Assembly (NCBI GenBank): GCA_004554665.1 | Contig: SFKY01000081.1 | Location: 1 to 10,455, forward strand | Source: Bacteroidales bacterium | GTDB lineage: Bacteria; Bacteroidota; Bacteroidia; Bacteroidales; Bacteroidaceae | Length of the DNA stretch: 10,455 nucleotides | Direction of reading: 5' to 3' | Shown: positions 6,492-10,455 of the stretch, piece by piece | Position numbering within the stretch: the first letter of the stretch is position 1 | Layout of the letters: every line of letters begins with the position of its first letter | Position numbers and translations under genes: made by a program | The notes under the pieces: model-generated | Databases searched by the model: none | What the model was told of the DNA's origin: nothing | What the model saw: only the letters and a program-made list of their open reading frames with translations

Positions 6492-7021
6492 AAAGGGTAA
6501 GATGTCCCAAATGCGATAATTACATCCTCTTCGATGAGACCAAGTACACCGAAGGCCAGTCGCTGGTCTTCGAGTGCAACGAGTGTGGCAAGCAGTTTGG
6601 CATACGCATCGGCGTATCGAAACTGCGCAACCTGCAGCGTGACGAAAATCCAGACGAAAGTGTGGAAGGCACGCCGTGCGGTGTCATTGTAGTGATAGAG
6701 AATGTATTCCATTACAAGCAGGTGATTCCCCTGCAGATGGGCGACAACGTGATTGGCCGCTACATGAAGGACGCCCGGGTAAACTGCCCGATTGAGACCG
6801 TAGACCCAAGTATCGACATCACCCACTGCGTCATCAACGTTTCGCGCGACAAGCACGGCAAACTGAAATATATCCTCCGCGACGGCCCCAGCTACACAGG
6901 CACCTTCGTAGACAATGTGATACTGGGCGACCGCGAAAGGCGCGTGATAGAAAACGGAACGCTCTTTACCATCGGTGCCACAAGCATCATTCTGAAGACC
7001 CCGGATGGCAAAGATGCGTAA
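6488..7021 (+). CDS. Zinc-ribbon plus FHA-domain protein
   Basis: This 177-residue predicted cytoplasmic protein begins at the ATG at 6488, which overlaps the stop of the preceding gene by four bases. An open frame extends further upstream, but only inside that gene. Residues 1-40 form an MJ0042-like zinc ribbon with ligands Cys6/Cys9 and Cys30/Cys33. Residues about 65-172 form an FHA domain, with VIGR (88-91), IDITHCVI (109-116), DGPSYTGTF (132-140) and a closing FTIGATSIILK strand. FHA domains read phosphothreonine. Here Gly90-Arg91 and His113 are kept, but the usual Ser before the His is Asp110 and the usual Asn of the NGT motif is Thr137, so phosphopeptide binding may be altered or lost. 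Coupling to the HU/SPOR gene suggests the two products act together. No kinase gene is in view. Confidence 0.85.
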   Translation: MKRVRCPKCDNYILFDETKYTEGQSLVFECNECGKQFGIRIGVSKLRNLQRDENPDESVEGTPCGVIVVIENVFHYKQVIPLQMGDNVIGRYMKDARVNCPIETVDPSIDITHCVINVSRDKHGKLKYILRDGPSYTGTFVDNVILGDRERRVIENGTLFTIGATSIILKTPDGKDA

Positions 7022-7061
7022 AAAATCCGCACTTCCCTACCTTATATTAAAAAGAAATTCG

Positions 7062-7069
7062 TACCTTTG
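7062..7069 (+). promoter_or_regulatory. -7 box of the histidine operon promoter
   Basis: TACCTTTG matches TAnnTTTG exactly, 40 nt after the FHA gene stop and 31 nt before the hisH start. No TTTG is visible at the -33 position. The predicted start of transcription is near 7075, inside the inverted repeat described next. No terminator separates the FHA gene from this point, so some read-through is possible. Confidence 0.6.
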
Positions 7070-7091
7070 CACTTGTTTCATTCAACAAGTG
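7070..7091. promoter_or_regulatory. 8-bp perfect inverted repeat over the his transcription start: candidate operator
   Basis: CACTTGTT (7070-7077) and its reverse complement AACAAGTG (7084-7091) flank the 6-nt spacer TCATTC. The left arm directly abuts the -7 box and would straddle the start of transcription, which fits a repressor-binding site better than a complete RNA hairpin. The right arm ends 9 nt before the hisH start codon, so an effect on translation is also possible. There is no His-codon-rich leader peptide, so classical attenuation is not supported. Confidence 0.55.
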
Positions 7092-7100
7092 TAATAGAAA

Positions 7101-7694
7101 TTGGAAGTAGCAATCGTAAAATACAATGCAGGCAATATCTATTCGGTTGTCAATGCACTGAGACGTATCGGCGTGGAACCCCTCCTCACCGACAACGCCG
7201 ATGACCTGCTGGCTGCCGACAAGATACTCTTTCCCGGCCAGGGCGAAGCCGGCACCACGATGGCCTACCTGCGGGCTCACGGGCTCGACCGTATCATCCA
7301 AGACCTCCGCCAGCCGGTTTTGGGCATCTGCATAGGACAGCAGTTGCTGTGCCGCCACTCGGAAGAGGGCGATACCGACTGCATCGGCATTTTCCCTGTC
7401 GACGTCAAGCGCTTCTCCCCCATCCGCCATGAAGATAAGGTGCCGGCTATGGGTTGGAACACCATCGACATCAAGGGGCAGCAGCCTCTGCTGAAAGGGT
7501 TGGGCACCTTGCCCTACGCCTATTTCGTACACAGCTACTACGTACCCGTCTGTCCGTGGACCATCGCCGAGGCTGACTACATACTGCCTTACAGCGCCTG
7601 CCTGCACAAAGACAATTTCTATGCGACACAGTTCCACCCCGAAAAGAGCGGAAATGTGGGCGAGACCATCCTCAAGAACTTTCTCGAACTATGA
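7101..7694 (+). CDS. hisH: Imidazole glycerol phosphate synthase, glutaminase subunit
   Basis: HisH frees ammonia from glutamine and feeds it to the HisF cyclase, giving IGP and AICAR. The 197 residues cover the whole class I glutamine amidotransferase domain. The nucleophile Cys77 lies in GICIGQQ and the other triad members are His179 and Glu181 in FHPEKSG. The oxyanion-strand region reads PGQGEAGTTM (45-54), and N-terminal KYNAGNIYSV is typical. The start codon must be TTG at 7101: an in-frame TAG lies at 7095-7097 and homology begins right at this residue. Its TGA stop overlaps the ATG of the hisA-hisF gene by four bases (7691-7694), so it is coupled to its functional partner. In the cell it should dock on the HisF half of the fused protein. 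Confidence 0.96.
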   Translation: MEVAIVKYNAGNIYSVVNALRRIGVEPLLTDNADDLLAADKILFPGQGEAGTTMAYLRAHGLDRIIQDLRQPVLGICIGQQLLCRHSEEGDTDCIGIFPVDVKRFSPIRHEDKVPAMGWNTIDIKGQQPLLKGLGTLPYAYFVHSYYVPVCPWTIAEADYILPYSACLHKDNFYATQFHPEKSGNVGETILKNFLEL

Positions 7695-9163
7695 TAGAGC
7701 TTATACCAGCCATAGACATTATCGACGGCCAATGTGTGCGTCTGACCAAGGGAGACTATGACCAGAAAAAGGTCTATGCCGACAATCCCGTGGAGGTGGC
7801 CCGACGGTTTGAGCGGATGGGATTCAGGAGACTGCATGTGGTGGACCTCGATGGTGCCAAATCGCACCATATCGTCAACGATACCGTGTTGCGCGACATC
7901 ACGGCACAGACAGGTCTCACCGTCGATTTCGGCGGTGGTATCAAGACCAGCGAGGATATAGAGAGAGCCTTTGACGCCGGCGCATCGATGGTGACAGTGG
8001 GTAGCGTGGCTGTCACGCAGCCCCAGCTGTTTATGCAATGGTTGGACACCTATGGTCCCGAAAGACTGATTCTGGGTGCCGACGTGCGCAACGGCAAGGT
8101 TTCTATCAATGGATGGAAAGACGACTCGCACGAAGACCTGCTCCCCTTCCTCCGCCAGTATGTAGAACGCGGTGTACGCCATGTACTCTGCACCGAGATA
8201 AGCAAAGACGGCACGCTGCAAGGGCCTGCCATCGACCTGTATCGGCAGATCATGGCCGAATATCCCCATCTGCATCTGATAGCCAGTGGCGGCGTGTCGT
8301 CAAATGAGGACATCTATGCGCTCCACGAGGCAGGCATACCGGCTGTAGTTTTCGGAAAAGCCTTTTACGAGGGACGGATAGACATAGACCGATTGCCCTT
8401 GGGCCGTGGATTGGCCAAGCGCATCATCCCCTGTCTCGATGTCAAGGACGGCATGACAGTCAAGGGAACCAACTTTGTCAACTTGCGGCAGGCAGGCGAC
8501 CCGGTGGCACTGGGCAAGGCTTACAGCGATGCCGGGGCAGACGAATTGGTGTTCTTGGACATCACGGCCAGTTATGAGGGCCGCAAGACATTTGCCGAGA
8601 TGGTGACCCAAGTGGCACAGGAAATCAACATCCCGTTTACCGTCGGTGGAGGCATCAACGAACTGGCAGACGTGGAGAGGCTGCTCTATGCCGGTGCCGA
8701 CAAGGTGAGCGTGAACTCAGCTGCCATCCGCAGACCTCAACTGATTGATGAAATAACAGGAAAATTCGGTTCACAGGTATGTGTCTGTGCCATCGATGCC
8801 CGGTGGGACGACAACAACTGGTACTGCTACGTGAAAGGTGGGCGCGAACGTACACCGCTGAGACTGGCAGAATGGGCACTGGAGGCCGAAAAACGGGGAG
8901 CCGGAGAGATACTGTTTACCAGCATGAACCACGACGGAGTGAAAACAGGATTCGCCAACGAGGCATTGGCCATGCTTGCAGACAGGCTGTCCATCCCCAT
9001 CATCGCCAGTGGCGGTGCCGGGGAGATGGTACACTTCAGGGATGCGTTTGTCATCGGAAAAGCGGATGCGGCCTTGGCGGCCAGCGTGTTCCACTTCGGC
9101 GAGATCGGCATCCCCCAACTGAAACGCTATCTGCGCGCAGAGGGCGTAAACGTAAGACTCTGA
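7691..9163 (+). CDS. hisAF: Fused HisA-HisF: ProFAR isomerase and IGP synthase cyclase in one chain
   Basis: One uninterrupted 490-residue frame holds two complete (beta/alpha)8 barrels. Residues 1-235 are HisA, which isomerises ProFAR to PRFAR: general acid/base Asp9 and Asp131, Thr168 in CTEISKDG, and phosphate loops GGGIKT and ASGGVSS. Residues 241-490 are HisF, which closes the imidazole ring: catalytic Asp250 in IIPCLDVKDG and Asp369 in AIDARW, Lys338 in ADKVSVN, and phosphate loops VGGGI and ASGGAG. HisA's usual last few residues and stop are replaced by about five residues (PLGRG), a very tight join. The two barrels are ancient paralogues and catalyse consecutive steps. The HisF start methionine position is now a TTG codon (8411-8413), so separate initiation of HisF cannot be fully excluded, though no ribosome site is visible. 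HisH is encoded directly upstream. A lost stop through sequencing error is possible but would need a base error exactly in the linker. Confidence 0.93.
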   Translation: MIELIPAIDIIDGQCVRLTKGDYDQKKVYADNPVEVARRFERMGFRRLHVVDLDGAKSHHIVNDTVLRDITAQTGLTVDFGGGIKTSEDIERAFDAGASMVTVGSVAVTQPQLFMQWLDTYGPERLILGADVRNGKVSINGWKDDSHEDLLPFLRQYVERGVRHVLCTEISKDGTLQGPAIDLYRQIMAEYPHLHLIASGGVSSNEDIYALHEAGIPAVVFGKAFYEGRIDIDRLPLGRGLAKRIIPCLDVKDGMTVKGTNFVNLRQAGDPVALGKAYSDAGADELVFLDITASYEGRKTFAEMVTQVAQEINIPFTVGGGINELADVERLLYAGADKVSVNSAAIRRPQLIDEITGKFGSQVCVCAIDARWDDNNWYCYVKGGRERTPLRLAEWALEAEKRGAGEILFTSMNHDGVKTGFANEALAMLADRLSIPIIASGGAGEMVHFRDAFVIGKADAALAASVFHFGEIGIPQLKRYLRAEGVNVRL

Positions 9164-9183
9164 AACAAGAAAAAGAACAAGCA

Positions 9184-9825
9184 ATGAAGATAGATTTTGA
9201 CAAACTCGGTGGACTTGTCCCCGCCATCGTCCAAGATGCGGAGACCAAGAACGTGCTGATGCTGGGATTTATGAACCCCGAGGCATACGAGAAGACTGTT
9301 GCCACAGGGCATGTGACCTTTTGGAGCCGCACACGCCAATGTCTTTGGACCAAGGGCGAGACTTCGGGACACTTCCTGCATTTGGTCAGCATCCAGAACG
9401 ACTGTGACAACGATACGCTGCTGGTCAAGGTTCATCCTGAGGGTCCCACCTGCCATACGGGAACGGACACTTGCTGGGGAGAAACCAACACGCCTGACCG
9501 GCTGGCTTTCCTCAAAGAACTGCAAGACTTTATCGACAAGCGTCACGAAGAAATGCCTGAAGGCAGTTATACCACCAGCCTGTTTAAGAAAGGAGTCAAC
9601 AAAATAGCCCAGAAAGTGGGCGAGGAGGCTTTGGAAACCGTCATCGAGGCTACCAATGGCACACGCGAACAACTGGTGTACGAGGCTTCAGACATGATCT
9701 ACCACCTCATTGTGCTGCTCACACAGCAAGGACTGCGCATAGAAGACGTGGTGGAAGAACTCCAAAAGCGACATGACCCCAACTGGGACAAGAAGCGGAG
9801 AATGGAGAAATCGAAAGAACAATAA
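9184..9825 (+). CDS. hisIE: Phosphoribosyl-AMP cyclohydrolase / phosphoribosyl-ATP pyrophosphatase
   Basis: This bifunctional enzyme performs steps two and three of histidine synthesis, hydrolysing PR-ATP to PR-AMP and opening the adenine ring to ProFAR, which HisA then uses. HisI occupies residues 1 to about 110: WTKGETSG (55-62), metal-binding DCDNDTLL (73-80), and zinc-ligand cysteines Cys74, Cys90 and Cys97 with His91 in the GPTCHTG segment. HisE follows (about 105-205) with the family pattern SYTTSLFKKGVNKIAQKVGEEALETVIEA in pieces at 128-156; the acidic GEE (146-148) and D170 contribute to Mg binding. The 213-residue length is normal for the fused form. I chose ATG at 9184, 20 nt after the hisA-hisF stop and preceded by a purine-rich AAGAAAAAGAAC stretch. 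The frame is open far upstream, but only as a shadow inside the previous gene. Confidence 0.95.
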   Translation: MKIDFDKLGGLVPAIVQDAETKNVLMLGFMNPEAYEKTVATGHVTFWSRTRQCLWTKGETSGHFLHLVSIQNDCDNDTLLVKVHPEGPTCHTGTDTCWGETNTPDRLAFLKELQDFIDKRHEEMPEGSYTTSLFKKGVNKIAQKVGEEALETVIEATNGTREQLVYEASDMIYHLIVLLTQQGLRIEDVVEELQKRHDPNWDKKRRMEKSKEQ

Positions 9826-9857
9826 CCAAGGTTTTTCACTAAAAGACAATACACACT

Positions 9858-10455
9858 ATGCTAATAGATTATCAGCAGGCCAATATATACCAGCAGGAAG
9901 CCATCGTACTGAGCGATGTAGACTTCCATGTGGACAATGGGGAGTTTATCTACATCATCGGCAAAGTGGGATCGGGAAAAAGTTCACTTCTGAAAACATT
10001 TTATTGCGAGCTCGACCTCTATACAGAAGAATGCCAAAAGGCCGAAGTGTTGGGACGAAACCTGCTCACACTGAAACGAAAAGAAGTGCCTGCATTGCGT
10101 AAGGAGATGGGAATCATATTCCAGGACTTCCAACTATTGCACGACCGCAGCGTGTATCAGAATCTGTGCTTTGTACTCAAGGCCACGGGATGGAAAAACA
10201 AGAAAGACATCAACCAGCGCATTGACGAAGTACTGGCCAGCGTGGGCATGGAGGACAAGAAGGAGAAGATGCCCCATGAACTGTCGGGCGGCGAGCAGCA
10301 GCGCATTGTCATCGCTCGGGCTTTGCTCAACCACCCTAAGATGATTGTAGCAGACGAGCCTACGGGAAATCTTGATCCCGACACGGCATCGGATATCGTC
10401 AAACTCTTGAAAGATATCACGCAGACTGGTACAGCCGTGGTCATGTCAACACACA
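9858..10455 (+). CDS. ftsE: FtsE-like ABC transporter ATPase (3' end cut by window edge)
   Basis: 199 codons are visible, from ATG at 9858. Features in order are Walker A GKVGSGKS (35-42), Q-loop Gln89 in IIFQDFQ, signature LSGGEQQR (142-149), Walker B MIVADEP with Glu167, D-loop NLDP (171-174) and the switch His199 at the very edge. About 20-30 residues are missing compared with typical FtsE. FtsE with the membrane protein FtsX forms a divisome complex that regulates peptidoglycan hydrolases rather than transporting a substrate. The N-terminal wording (MLIDYQQANIYQQEAIVLSDV in pieces) and the WKNKKDI segment match what I know of Bacteroidota FtsE. LolD-like ATPases are the main alternative. 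It begins 32 nt after hisIE with no promoter box or terminator between, so it may be read from the histidine transcript. FtsX is not in view. Confidence 0.88.
   Translation, partial: MLIDYQQANIYQQEAIVLSDVDFHVDNGEFIYIIGKVGSGKSSLLKTFYCELDLYTEECQKAEVLGRNLLTLKRKEVPALRKEMGIIFQDFQLLHDRSVYQNLCFVLKATGWKNKKDINQRIDEVLASVGMEDKKEKMPHELSGGEQQRIVIARALLNHPKMIVADEPTGNLDPDTASDIVKLLKDITQTGTAVVMSTH

Noticed and set aside
7022..7061. Terminator after the FHA gene
   Set aside because: No stem followed by a T run is present in the 40 bases before the his -7 box.

Overview
The window looks like chromosomal DNA from a member of the Bacteroidota, most likely Prevotellaceae (Prevotella/Segatella-like). This rests on several exact matches to the Bacteroidota -7 promoter box TAnnTTTG, few clear Shine-Dalgarno sequences, a two-HU-domain/SPOR protein of the CCDC81-like type, a GH13_8-type branching enzyme, and a Bacteroidota-style ftsE. 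The genus is inferred from general resemblance; no database search was possible.

Layout, left to right. (1) Minus strand, 3695 to 1: one likely operon read from a good promoter (3664-3695). It encodes a secreted protein of fourteen 23-residue MORN repeats, a YhcH/NanQ-family sugar protein, and a glycogen branching enzyme (glgB) whose C-terminal end is cut by the window edge. (2) Minus strand, 5066 to 3826: a single-gene unit for an OmpA-family outer membrane protein, with its own -7 box and a strong intrinsic terminator. (3) 5067-5447: a divergent intergenic region with no credible gene. It holds a compact array of a 22-bp tandem repeat plus an inverted copy, which can form a near-perfect 26-bp hairpin. 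(4) Plus strand, 5448-7021: a two-gene unit joined by an ATGA overlap. The first gene encodes two HU-like domains, a membrane helix and a SPOR domain; the second encodes a zinc ribbon plus a divergent FHA domain. (5) Plus strand, 7062-9825: a histidine operon segment, hisH, a fused hisA-hisF, and hisIE, preceded by a -7 box and an inverted repeat that lies over the predicted transcription start. (6) Plus strand from 9858: ftsE, cut by the right edge.

How the genes work together. HisIE, HisA and HisF/HisH together carry phosphoribosyl-ATP to imidazole glycerol phosphate plus AICAR, so this cluster holds all the middle steps of histidine synthesis. The standout is a 490-residue protein in which HisA (ProFAR isomerase) runs into HisF (cyclase) across a linker of about five residues. 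The product of the first barrel is the substrate of the second, so these are consecutive enzymes in one chain. Both halves keep their catalytic residues. The HU/SPOR and FHA pair and ftsE suggest cell-envelope or division functions around the histidine genes, but that link is contextual only.
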